DNA of 15,531 bases from an uncultured Sutterella sp. (GTDB lineage: Bacteria > Pseudomonadota > Gammaproteobacteria > Burkholderiales > Burkholderiaceae_F): NCBI GenBank assembly GCA_905192805.1, contig CAJJMF010000043.1, forward strand, positions 1-15,531, given 5' to 3'. Numbering within the stretch: the stretch's first letter is position 1; each line of letters starts with the position of its first letter. Both the position numbers and the translations under genes were made by a program. The notes below the pieces were generated by a model. It saw nothing but the letters and a program-made list of their open reading frames with translations. It was not told the DNA's origin and searched no databases. Positions 1-12,000 of the stretch are shown piece by piece.

Positions 1-3000
1 AGTCGTTCAAAATTTTATGGAATAAGGCACGTGGATTACTCGTGGTGACGGACGAACATCACCGCGCGATGGGCAAAGGTAAGGTACGCGCGAGCGTATG
101 GGCAACACCGAAATTGGGCTTAGCGGCTCTGGGGTCCTCGTTAGTCTTATTAGGGCTCGGAAGTACGCCACTGGGCGCGACCACGATCACGGTGCCGGGC
201 ACGTCCACGGATCCGACGGTACAGAGCACTGGGAGTGTGCATACGATTACCCCTGGGGTGGTCGAAAATAATGTGGCATTAAACCGCTTTAAGCAGTTCA
301 ACCTCAGCACTGGCCATATTGCCAATATGAAGTTTGGCAAAGATTCGACGTGGGCTAACACGTTGGTGAATCTTGTCAAAGAGGGCAAGATTGAAGTCCA
401 TGGGGTCCTCAATGCGATTACCAAAACCAATGGTGCAGAAGGCATTGGTGGGAATCTTGTTTTCATCACACCAACGGGTCTGGTGGTTGGAACGAGTGGG
501 GTGATCAATGCGGGTTCGTTTACCGCGTTGGTCGTTAATCCCAATGCATTCGAGCGCGATTTGTGGAATAAAGATCCCAAGTGGCTGACAAGACGTTGGT
601 CTGAGGATTGGCAAGAGAAGGTAAATACGGCTGAAGTGCCGATCAACCCGAATGGGGTGATTACGGTCAATGGGAAGATCAACACCAACGGGGCGATGTT
701 ACTCGCAGCAGGGAAAATTGAACTCGGTGCCGAGGGCACCGGGGCTAGCTTAACCTCTGGGGTAACGAATTTTGCTGACTTAGTGAATGTGAAGTCAGGC
801 GCAGTGACCACGCTCAATTCGGGGATTTCGAATCTGACGATGACGAAGGCCGCGGATGGCTCGATTGAACTCATTGCACGTGCCGATGGCACCCTCACGG
901 GCGAGCATACGAGCACGCTTGAGACGTGGTCCTCGATTGCTTCGAGTAAAAAGGAATTTGATCCCTTAACGGGTGCCATGAAAGATGGTACGAAGGTGGG
1001 GTCGGAGCACATCAATACACCGACGGCTCAAGTGGTGATCAATGCCGGTTCGTCCGTGTTGGCTCAGAACAAGGTGACGATTGAAGCGGCCGCTGGGGCT
1101 GGGGAGTATCAGGTAAAGAGTCGTAAATCCGCCACGGGTACACGGTTTAAAACCACCGATGATATGCAGTCCTCGCAGGTGCTCGCGGATGTGATCATCA
1201 ATGGGCACGTGGAAGGGGAAAGTGTCAAAGCGAAAGCCCTTGCACAAAACGACTTGGATCACTCCTTGGGGTTCAACCTCAATACGCTGACGACCGTGTA
1301 CGGGGGGGTGACGCCCTTAAATGGGTCACGGGTAGAATTTGCCAATTTAACCACCAATGCCACCCTCGCAGTCAATAGCACAGGGACTGTGGTATCGAAG
1401 ACGGGCGATGTGGATTTAGTTGCCCTGAGTCAAACCTCGATTAATGTGAACCAGCGCTCGGCACTCTCTCGGTTAGTGAACCACGGCGCCATGGACAAGA
1501 TGCCGACCGTTGCGTCGGTGGTCTCAAAGATGGACGGCTCGGCCACGACGACGGTGGCGGGCACGATTGACAGTGCGACGTCCGTGAAAGTGCATTCGGA
1601 AAATACGTCCAATTTGGATGTGACGGCGACGGCCTCGACGCGTAACACCGAATCCAGTCAAGCGGCCATCGTCTATGCCGACGTGAAGGGTAAAGCCAGT
1701 ACGAACGTTTCTGGGACGATTCAACATACGAATACCGCGGCTGGCGCGAACCTCACTGACGTGGCGATTACGTCCAAGCAAGAAAGTGACGTGAGAACGG
1801 CGGTCGAAGCGACGTCCTCGGAAGGGGCTCACGCTGCGCTGGCCGTAAACGTGACGCGCTTTAAGACAGGGTCCGATACCACGATGAGTGGAACGCTCGC
1901 CAACAACCCTACCACCTTAACCATTGCGTCAGACAATATCACTAAAACGCTTCGCGTGAAGGCGAAATCCTCAACGGGCGACGATGGGCTTATCTCAAAC
2001 TACTTGGCCGATTTTGACAGAAAACTCTTTGACAACAATGGCGCAGGTAGCAAATTAGCCGATGCCTTTGGAGGGTCGGCTGCAGAAGGGGCCAACAAAA
2101 CGAATACCTTCCAAGCCGGTGGGGCGTTTGGGTATATCGAAAATGCCCAGCTCTCCGAGGTCACTGTGAGTTCCGATCTCACGGCAACCAATAAGATGAC
2201 CGTTCGCTCGGAATCCGAGTTGACGGACCACAACTACGTGGTTCAGTCCAAGCACGAAATTAAAGAAGATTCGAAGGTGAAGAATTCGGCGGCCTTGTCG
2301 ATTCTCATCAATCGCCCAGGATCCTTCACGAATGGCTCGGTTGGGGCGCATTTGACGGTGGCGTCAGGAGTGACGCTTACGGCGCCGACACTCGAATTGA
2401 TCAATCGCGCGGCAGCGTCCAAGGACCGTTGGGCAGCCTATAAGGGCGATTGGGTGGCTTGGTGGGACGATGTGAAGACAATTTTCACCAAAGCCGGTTA
2501 TGCCGATAAGGTGGCTGAGCTTCAGACTTCCTGGGATACCTTTGTCGGGACGTTGAATGAAAACGACACCGAAGGGGTGTTACAGGGCAGCTTGGATCAG
2601 GCAAGCCAGCAATTTGAATCGTTTACGGCCTTCGGTTATGTGGTCAAAGACGCCTTTAGCGTTGTGGGTGAGACAGGGGCGCTCGCGGGGCTAACCGTCT
2701 CTGCGATTTTCCGCATGGCGGACTTCTTAAATCCCTGCACGTTTGCAAACGTCTGCGTGACGGCGGGCGGCACGTCGCGAGATGCCCAAACCGAACCTAC
2801 GGTACTCAATGGGGCCATTGCGTATACGGAACAAACGGTGAAAGGCAAGTTAATTGTCGGCTCCAACTCGACCTTACAGACTACCGGGTTGGCGGGAGGC
2901 TCCGTTACGGTCAACGGTTCAACGCTCAATGAGCACATCGTGTTGGGTCACAATCGCAACACGTTCTTTGGCGTGCCCATCGGTATTCCCTTCAAAATCG

Positions 3001-6000
3001 GCGGCAAGGATATTGGGGCCGTGGAAGGCATGACCGGGAATGCGGTCGGTGGTTCCGTTTTGGTGGAAGCCCTCGGAACGGACAATTTGGTGCAAATTCT
3101 TGAAAAGGCCCAGTTAAGTGCCGAGCTTGGGACGCTCAATGTCAACGCCTCCGATAAGCTTCAAGCCTACAACATGGCGCTCACCGCGGGGGGTGGTGAA
3201 GGCAAACTCTCTCTGATTGGGATGGCTGACGCGACGATTCTGGACGCCCGGAACGTGTTACAGATTGACGATGAAGCTCACCTAAAGGCGAAGGATATTT
3301 CTGCCGTGGCTAGCCGTGATGACTTTGTACTCGGTGTGGCTGGCGAAGTGATGTGGGGCCATCGAGAAGGTTCCTCGGGAGCCATTGGTGCGGGCGTCAG
3401 TGTCATTGTGGGCGATGTGGTCAATTTGGCCGAAGTCAAAGATTTAGAAACGACGGACACGGATTTACTGACCGACGCAGGAGATTGGACGGCGAGTAAC
3501 AGCATCGTCTTTGATGCGCAACACAAGATGACGGCCAATACGATTGGCGCCTCGGGGGTGGGCTCGGACGATAAGAGTGAGGATACGAAGGCGGGTGAAG
3601 AAGGTAAAGCCACGCCCGCGTCGACGGAAAGCACTCGACAACCCGCTGATCAACAAGAAGCCCAAGCCAATCCTGGACAAGGGCAAGCGGGCTTTGGTCA
3701 GGTCTTTGGACTCGTGACGAGTTTTGGCGCTGGCCTATCCTCGTTGTTAGGCGAAGAAGAAGCCGCTGTGGGGGTTGGTGCGGGTGGTGCACTGCTCGCG
3801 ACAGGGATTGGCAAACTCCAATCGATCTTTAGTAAAGCCGAGAGTGCAAGTACTCAGTTACAAGAAGCGTTAAGCAAAAATGCCAACGCGAGCCAAACCT
3901 CGAGCGGTTCGAACTTGAATGCCGAATCGATGATGAACGGGCAAACGAGTACGCAAGGTTCACAAGATCAAGCGAAAAAAGAAGGGGGGTTCAAGCTCAC
4001 CGGTGCGGGTAGTTTTGCATGGAACGGCATGGATCTCACCAATAAGGTGACGATTGACGGTACTCGGTTTATAAACGGCTCCAAACCCACGTGGACGATG
4101 AGTGCGCCCACGGTGAAGACGCGTGCGATCACGGAACGTTGGATTGGCGCTTGGGGCGGTGCGGTGGCTGCCACTGTGACGAAGAAAGGCTCAGCGAGTC
4201 AAGCGACGATCGCGGGGGCTGTGGGTGTGAACAACAATACGACCGAAAATCGCGTCACCGTCAATGGCGTGCAGTTTAGCCGCACGACAAAGACGGTCGA
4301 TCTGCTCTCGCTCATGGACGGCAAAGTCGTGGCGGAAGCGCTCGGTGTGGCCGTGAGTAAAAATGCCGGTTCGGGGAGCTTCACGGGTGCGTTTGATGCG
4401 GGTGTGTCCTACAACAAGATGCTCAATACCGTGGGGGTCGATACCGATTCTGTATGGTGGGATGGCCAATCGTTCTACAACCCAGGGTATCGTCAATTGG
4501 CTTGGTCAGGCGAAACGCAAGTGACGGGGGGGCTAGGCATCGGCGTTGCTCGTGGTAACAAGACGGCCGCAGCGGCGGGGGCCACGGTAGCCTTGGCGGA
4601 TATTGAAAACAATATTACCAGCACCTTTGATCATGGTTATCTTAACGACATGAAAGACGTTGATATTCGTGCCTACGCTTCGCTGGTACAAGTCAACACG
4701 GCGCTGGCCGTTCAGGTGAGTAAAGGTAAGAATGGTAGTTATGCCTTAAATGGTTCCTTTATCAAGGCCGACGTCCTCAACAACATTACTGCACGTGCGA
4801 ACAATTCCTACATTGATCTCGGTGTTGATGGGCAATTCACGCTGCTCTCTCAAGACGTGAATCGTTCTGAAATGATGGACTACTTTAGTTTCGGTACGGT
4901 TACGTCGGGACTGGGCGTTCCCGTCGAACAAGGGGATTTTGATGGCAAAACCGAATTAGGGGACGCCACCCTTCGAACCCAACCGAGTACGGACGGTGCG
5001 GATGCCAACACGAAGAAAGTGTCTGACTTCTTAGACGGCGCCAATATGACGCAAGTCTCTGTCGTCGTCGGTGTGGCGGCAGCGAAAGCGGACGGTAGCA
5101 CCGGTGCGGCAGCCAACGGAGCGGTCATTGTCAATGACATTGATAATCGCTTTAAAGCGACGAGTGACGGGCTGAAAGTTCGTCGTGGGACCAATGTGAA
5201 CCAAAAGGCCCTCTCGGGGGTTACGTCGGTGAATGTGGCCGTTGGGGCAGCCGGCACCGATGGTCAGTTCTCCCTCGCGGGTTCCGTGATTGTTGGTAAG
5301 ACCAAACAGATCACCGAAGTCGAAGCCCGTAACGGCGTCTTTGAAAACAATACGAACCGTCAATTCTATGCGGGCAACTCAGCGCTGACGGTGGATGTGG
5401 CTGGAAATGTTTCCGTTTCGAAGAATTCCAATAGCGCAGCTATCGGTGCGGCGGTCGGGGTTGACTTTACGACCAACACGGCGAACGTGACGCTTAATCA
5501 GGTGGACGTCATAGGCGAGGACATGGAGGCGTCGGCACTCAATCAATCCCAGACCTGGATGGCGGCTGCTAACGGGTCGGTGGGGGGACGCGCTGGCGTA
5601 TCAGGCTCCGTTGCGGTGAGCAAGAATGAAAATAATGCGCTCGTTAACCTCAATCATCTCGAACTTTTCGACGTCGAGACCATCAAGGGAGAGGCGACGG
5701 ATGAGTCGCAACTCTGGACGCTGGCGGGGGGTGTCGGCGTCGGAACCAGTGGCGCGGGGATTGCTGGTGCGGTTTCGTCCGTGAAAGCCTCGGGTTCGTC
5801 GGGCGTTCATGCGGATACCTGGAATGTTTATACCGCTGATCATGACAAAACCAACGTTGAACTCACGGGCTCGGCAAGCGACAAGATTATGACATTGACG
5901 CTCGCGGGGGCGGGTGGTCAGGCTGCGGGGGTCACGGGTGCCGTGGCGGTCAACAAGATTGAACGTACGATGGCGGTCGATGCCACGGCCGTGAAAACGC

Positions 6001-9000
6001 AAGCGCGTGCTACGGAATTGGTCTCGGTAGGGCTAGGGGCTGGTTATTTTCACGTGGTCGCGGCGACGCCAACGCCGCCTAGCGGTGGATCGACTTCCCC
6101 GACTACGGAAGAACCCCAACACCTGAGCGACTTCACCATCAAAGCGCTGGCGAACTCCTCGATTGGGAACTTATCGCTCTCGGGTGGCTTTGGTGGAACC
6201 GCTGGCATTGGGGTAGGGGTATCACGCAATATCATTAATAACACCGTCTCGAGTAGCCTTTCATCCAGTCACTTTACGGCCAACAAAGTCTTGGTGCTGA
6301 CCGACGCCTTAGCCGACGTCGATACGATCGGTATTGGCGCGTCCGGTGCAGGCACCTTTGCGCTCACGGGCTCCACCGCCTTTACGACGATTAAGGGCTC
6401 CGCAAAGAGTACGATCACCGATAACGTGTTAACCGTGAAGGATGCGGCGGTCTTTAATGCCTTGAGTGACCAAACGTTTGGTTCCTATGGGGGTGGATTG
6501 AGTATTGCCGGTACGGCTGCGGTTGGTCTGACCGTGACCACGGCGAACAACGACACCACGGTGCTCACCGAGTTGTCGGGTAATCAGATTACCCAAACGG
6601 GGGGCACGGGTACGCTTGAAGTCGCCACGGGGGTGAGTGACGACGATATTCATAATGAAATCGCCGAAGAAGGGGCTCTCTCCACGGCCGCTTCGCTCGC
6701 TACGAAGCGTCAAACCGAGACTGTCAACGGTATTTACGTGGGGGCGATGAACTCCTCGACCTATAAGGCGCTGGTACTCAATGCGGCCCTCTCGGGTAAT
6801 ACGGCGGCACAAGGTTCCTTGAATTTCACGACGCACAAGGGGAGCACCACGACTCGATTAACGGGCGATACGCTCTCTGCCGACAATGGCCTCACGGTCC
6901 ACAGCGGTGACTATGCCAATGTGATGAGCGTGCTGGCCGGGGTAGCGGGTTCGACCACGGTTGCAGCGGGGGGGATTTATAACCAAACGGCCACGGCGCG
7001 TAAGGTCGAGACCGAAGTTAAATCGGATGCCTCGCTCACGGGCAAACAGGTGGCGATCGGTGCGCAAGCCAAAGAAGGCGTATCGGGCATGTTGATCCAA
7101 CTGGCTGGGTCCATGGGTGTCGCTGGTTCGGCGATTGCGAATGTTACGAAGCAAGAAACGGGCGTGAAAACCGCGCTTACGGGATCCTCTTTGACGGGGA
7201 CCGACCGTCTGGACGTCGATAGCACGTACTTAGGTCGCATTCATACGGTGGGCGTGGCAGCTACAGCTTCTTTCACGGGCGCTTTAAGTCTCAATGTGGT
7301 GCGCAACGTAGCCAACAGTAATGTGCAGACGCTCATTGACAACACCAAGGCCGATGCCAAGACCATTCGTGTGAATTCGCATCGCGATACCGATTGGTTC
7401 TATGGCTCCGGGACGGGCTCCTTCACGTTAGCGGGGGCCGCTGTGGTGGGCGCCGTGTCGGTGAACGATATAGGTGGTCAAACGGTCACGCAGGTGCTCA
7501 ATTCGTCCGAATTTGGTAAAGAAACCAATGAAACGCTCACGATTGAAGCCAGCAATAAGGATGATTTTGAGCTCCAACAGGTCTCCGTGTCGGCTACCCT
7601 CGGCAAAGCTGCTTTGGGTGGCAACGTCGTCATTAGCAATATTTACGATACGGCGGCCACGACGGTTTTCAATTCGACCCTCAAAGCCAAGAGTGTGTCG
7701 CTATTGAGCCAGCAAAATCGTACGGTCACGGGTAACGCCCTGGGCGCTGCGGCCAGCTTAGGGTTAGGCGCCCAGATTAACGCGTTTGTGACGCGCATTG
7801 GGCCAGACCGTGAGGCGTTGGCTGGGTTCTTCACGATGACGGATATCAGTAGTCGCAGTCAAGACAAGGATTCGAAGAGCAAAACCAATACGCAGACCTA
7901 TAGCGACGTGTCCTTAACGGCCTTGAACGAGAAAAATACCAAGGCCGAGAACGATACGAATACGACTAAGGTGAGTCAACTCCTCTCGGGAACCTCGCTT
8001 ACTGAGGAAGAACGCTCGGAACTCATCGAGGATAATGCAAACGTCATTGGAGCCATTGCCCTCAATCACGCGGGAACGCGCGCCAACGTGGACGGTGCGA
8101 CGATTCAGACGGACAACTTGAGTATCTCCTCGCTTGAAGATCCTGAAATTAACGGGGTGACGTCAGGCGTGGATGTCAAAGTAGGGGCCATCGGAGCGGG
8201 ATTGGTCGGTGCAGGTGGCTCGGTGGGTATCCTTGAGCGCCATGTGGGTGCGGGGGTACGCGTAGCGAATTCCACGCTAACGAGTACGAATGTAGGTACG
8301 ATCAAGGCTCAGGATAGCTCGAAGGATCATCTGGAAATCTTCCAAGGGGCGGCTGGTTTAGTCGGCGCAGGGGCTGCTTATGCACGTATTGAGAGCGATG
8401 GTGCGCTCGATATCACCGTGAATACCAACAGTACGGTGAAAAATGTTGACCTCATGGCAAAACACGCCTCCCAGGGTGAAGCGGATACCACCGGGGTGGA
8501 AGGTGGCCTTGGGGCCATCGGTGCGATGATTTCTCGAGCCTTCGATTCGACCGACGCGCGTGTGACGATTACCAACGCCACCTTGACTAATTCGACGAGC
8601 GAGGGCGTGAAGGTGGACGCCGTACGTGACCAAACCATGCGTTCGGATGCGATCGCTGGTGGGGCCGGTGCTATCGCTGGCGTCGGCGCGGATGCGCAGG
8701 TGCTGGATTCGGGGGTGAGTTCGATTACCCTCAATGGCGCCACGCTCGGTGGGAAAAAGGCTCATCTCTATGCGGAAAACCGCGAAATGCTTGATGGCTA
8801 CGCAGGTGCCGTGGTGGGTGGCGTCGCTGGCGTTGGGGTGCCGTTAATTGACTTGACGAGTACGAGCGAAGCGAAAGTCTCGATCACGGGTGGCCTCATG
8901 ACCGTGGGAGCCCTCGATGCGCAAGCGGTCAATGGGCGTAACGACTCTGAGGCGGAAGCGCTTCACTTCAAGGCACGTATTGAGGGTTACGGTGGGGGCG

Positions 9001-12000
9001 GTATTGCCGTGCCCTACAACCAAATTACGCTTACAAATGCCGCCAAGAGTGATGTGAGCCTTTCGGATATAAGGTTTGGTGTAGGTACTCAGCTTAAAGC
9101 CAATTCGGGTGGCTATACCCTCTACGACGTTGAAGGGGAAGCGAAGTACGGTGGCGCGATTGCAGCTGGGAGTAATCGCTTTCACATTAACAACGCGGCC
9201 CGTTCCACCATGACCTTGTCGGGTCAGGCAGGGAATTCTTTGGATAGCGTCGATGCCAGCGTTTCCAATACCGAAGCGATCCACCTCAAAGGCGAGTCGG
9301 CTGGCGGTGGCGTGATCGACTTCTCGCTGGACGCGTTGAACTTTAAGCATCAGGACACGTCAACCGCCCAACTCAACGTTGGGGGGACATGGAATGTCGG
9401 CGGTCGCTTCGACGCGCATGCCTTGAGTGACATGCAAGACATTCAAGTGACCCTTGATAACACGAAGGGTGGCTTGGGGGCACTCTCTGCCGTGTGGTTT
9501 ACCAACGAGGTGGGTAATGAAAGCTCGACCGAAGTGAATGTGCTTGCGGGGGATGCCACGACGCACACGAGCATCACGGCGGGAGATATCAAGCTCCTCG
9601 CTGAAACCGAGTGGGGTCTGAAGCCCTATGAGGGGGGGTTGATCGTCAACTCCGAAGTGTACGGAGCGATCACGGGTAGTGGTATTGGCTTTACCAATAA
9701 CTACAACCGTATCAGTTCCACGACCATCGGTAAGCACAGTCAACTCGTGGCCGGAAACAGTCTCTGGGCCATTGCCAAGACGAAGGCGGATGTGGATGCG
9801 TCAGCGCTCGCACGTACGGCCGGGGCCTTTGATGTGCAGGCGGGAACCCTCGACAGTAGCTTGACGGAGAAAAACCTCGTTACCGTGGAAGACAATGCCG
9901 TATTGCGCACCAACGCTGTTAATGGCGTGTTAGGGTTAAGTGCGTCTTCGGACAGTTCGATTGGCCAGGAGATCTATTCCCGTATTGAAGGGGCTGCGAT
10001 TGCAGTGGGTGTCACTGATGCTGATTTCTCTTACGCCCGAACCAGCCAAGTTGACGTTAGCTCCTCCGCGTATTTGCGCTCGGGCGGGTCGATTTATTTA
10101 GCGGCGGGCGCCGATGAAAAAGGGGCACCCTCTCACCTTGCGACGAAACTGCTCTCCGAAAGCTACATGGGTAAAGGGGTAGCTGTGGTGGATGCTTCGC
10201 TTGACTCTGTGAATACATTAACGGACAAAGTGAACCTAGCGGGTCGTGCCATTGCCACAACGGATGCCCGAATTGTGGCCAATGAAGGGTACTACAGCAT
10301 TCAAGAAGGAACCTTTGAGCGCTATTGGGGCAAGATTGATAATGGTTCCAAATTCTTGGTTTCTACGAAGGCTAGCGGGAAGAAAGAGACCAATGTGAGC
10401 ACCGAAAACAGTTTCACGTTGGGAGGAGAACTCTTAGCGGGTCTTCTCACGAAAGCAAACTTTACCTTGGATAAGTTGTATGTACCAGCTTCGGAGGACA
10501 TAAACAGTGTCGAGAACACGTCGGGGTTAGCGCTCTCGCGAACCGCTGCGGTCACGATTGACTCCAATACCACGGACGAAGAGGTTTTGGCTGGGTTACG
10601 TGCCAGCGTGGGTGACATTGATTCCCTTGATTTGGTCAACCAGTATTACGAGCGTTGGAAGTATCTCAATAAACTCATTGCTGATTACGATACCGGAGCG
10701 AATACGGACACGACGAAACCCGTTGTGGCGTACCGCAGCGAACGAGATGCGTTAGAGCGCCTGATGGTTGCCCGCGGATACGTGGTCAATGTGAATGGGA
10801 AGCTCCAGAAAGTCAAGAGTATCAGTGCTACGGTCATTCCGATCCGAAACGTGACCGTCTCGGGCGGTGAAATTCGCTTAGAAGTCAATGAGATAGCGGG
10901 TTCGGGCAAGATGACTGCTAATGCCGCCGAGGGCATCAAGATTAAGAACACTTCCAACGTGTCCCTCCTTCTGGACAATATTCGCATCCAGAAGAAGGGT
11001 GGGGATATCCTCATTAATGATGCTGTGGCAACTCAAGCAGGTATTCAAGCCCTTGGGTTTACAGGTACCGTTACCAATTCAGAAAGTGCCACCAACCCAA
11101 CCATTGAGGTGACCTCTGCCTATACGGGTGATCGCTTTAAGATTAACTTTAAGGGTGGTGGACATTCCTATACTCAAACCTTTTTGCCCTCCAGTAATGT
11201 GATTGTGGAGGGGGGTATTGAAAATCGCGCCGGTATGTTGAGCATCAATGCCGAAAGAGACATCATCAGCACGGAGACGGGGTATTTGAATGCAACGGGT
11301 GACTTAAATCTCCAAGCGGGGGGATCCATCACTCAGTCTCACCGTTCGGGTTTATACTCCGTCGGTGGGGCGCTGGACGGGGACAGCAACGCACCCTATG
11401 CCACGAAGTTTGGTGATCTTGAGAAAGATACCGCTGGCGGAAAGGTCGATTCGGATGACAGCGTTAATAACAAAGGGGGGTTCTGGGTCGCTGGGGGCCA
11501 AATCTATATCGACGCCGATATGGTGAACCTCAATGGCGTGGTCCAAAGTGGTTATGCCCACTATAGCCTCAATATGACTAAAGACGCCCTTAACAGCAAG
11601 ATCTCGTGGATTACGTTCCTTTGGAGGAAGTCAGGTCGCCCCCAAGAGGCGGACTACCGTAAAAATCGTTATCAAATCCAAGCCGCTGGACACTATGCGA
11701 CGGATCAGGGATGGCGTTACCAAATAGCCGCTTGGTATGATCCACAGCATCAACGCATCATTGTCGAAGACATTGAGCCTCAAGGGGGGGCCGTCTTTAT
11801 CACCGGCAATATTGGCAATACGGGTACCAACGGTAAGATTATTGCGGCCGATGCTGCCATCGACTTTAACTTGGATACGTCGTATGCGGTTGAATTGGGT
11901 AAGGTATCAACGTCGATGTCCAGTGGGATCGTTCGTCTTACGGATACCTTCTATATGGACCGTACGAGTAATGCAACGAGCTCTCAAGGGGCGCGTGTGA

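Larger units (their letters stand above)
4140..10260 (+). repeat. Array of about 30 diverged Gly/Ala-rich repeats of roughly 55 residues
   Basis: From residue about 1380 to 3420 the protein cycles through one pattern: a Gly/Ala/Val hydrophobic stretch, a short polar break, a second Gly/Ala stretch ending in an Asn/Ser/Thr turn, then strands rich in Val/Thr. Good examples are VSVVVGVAAAKADGSTGAAA (from 5055), VTSVNVAVGAAGTDGQFSLAG (shortened motif, from 5220), AGVSGSVAVSKNENNALVNL (from 5595), AAGVTGAVAVNKIERTMAVD (from 5925) and GGAGAIAGVGADAQVLDSGV (from 8661). Successive cores mostly sit 150-190 nt apart (for example 5055, 5223, 5394, 5562, 5715, 5892). The repeats are strongly diverged at DNA level, so this is an old array. 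It is typical of LktA-like adhesins and would form the main shaft of the fibre. Confidence 0.7.

Noticed and set aside
69..71. In-frame ATG as a possible start codon
   Set aside because: The codons before it encode a clear ESPR (SFKILWNKARGLLVV), which is always at the extreme N-terminus, so the true start is before the window.
59..1015. Long open frame of 318 codons on the - strand, and similar long - strand frames elsewhere (for example 14564..15511, 315 codons)
   Set aside because: They lie antisense inside the adhesin. In this antisense phase a stop arises only when a codon ending in T or C is followed by a Tyr codon, or one ending in T by a His or Gln codon, and these residues are scarce in the protein. 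The translations lack recognisable domains, and the one at the end simply mirrors the 255-bp repeat.
4091..4279. A 62-codon + strand frame with a Cys/His cluster resembling a zinc site
   Set aside because: It is out of frame within the adhesin. The cluster comes from reading Gly/Ala/Val codons in the wrong phase, and the in-frame translation fits the Gly/Ala array.
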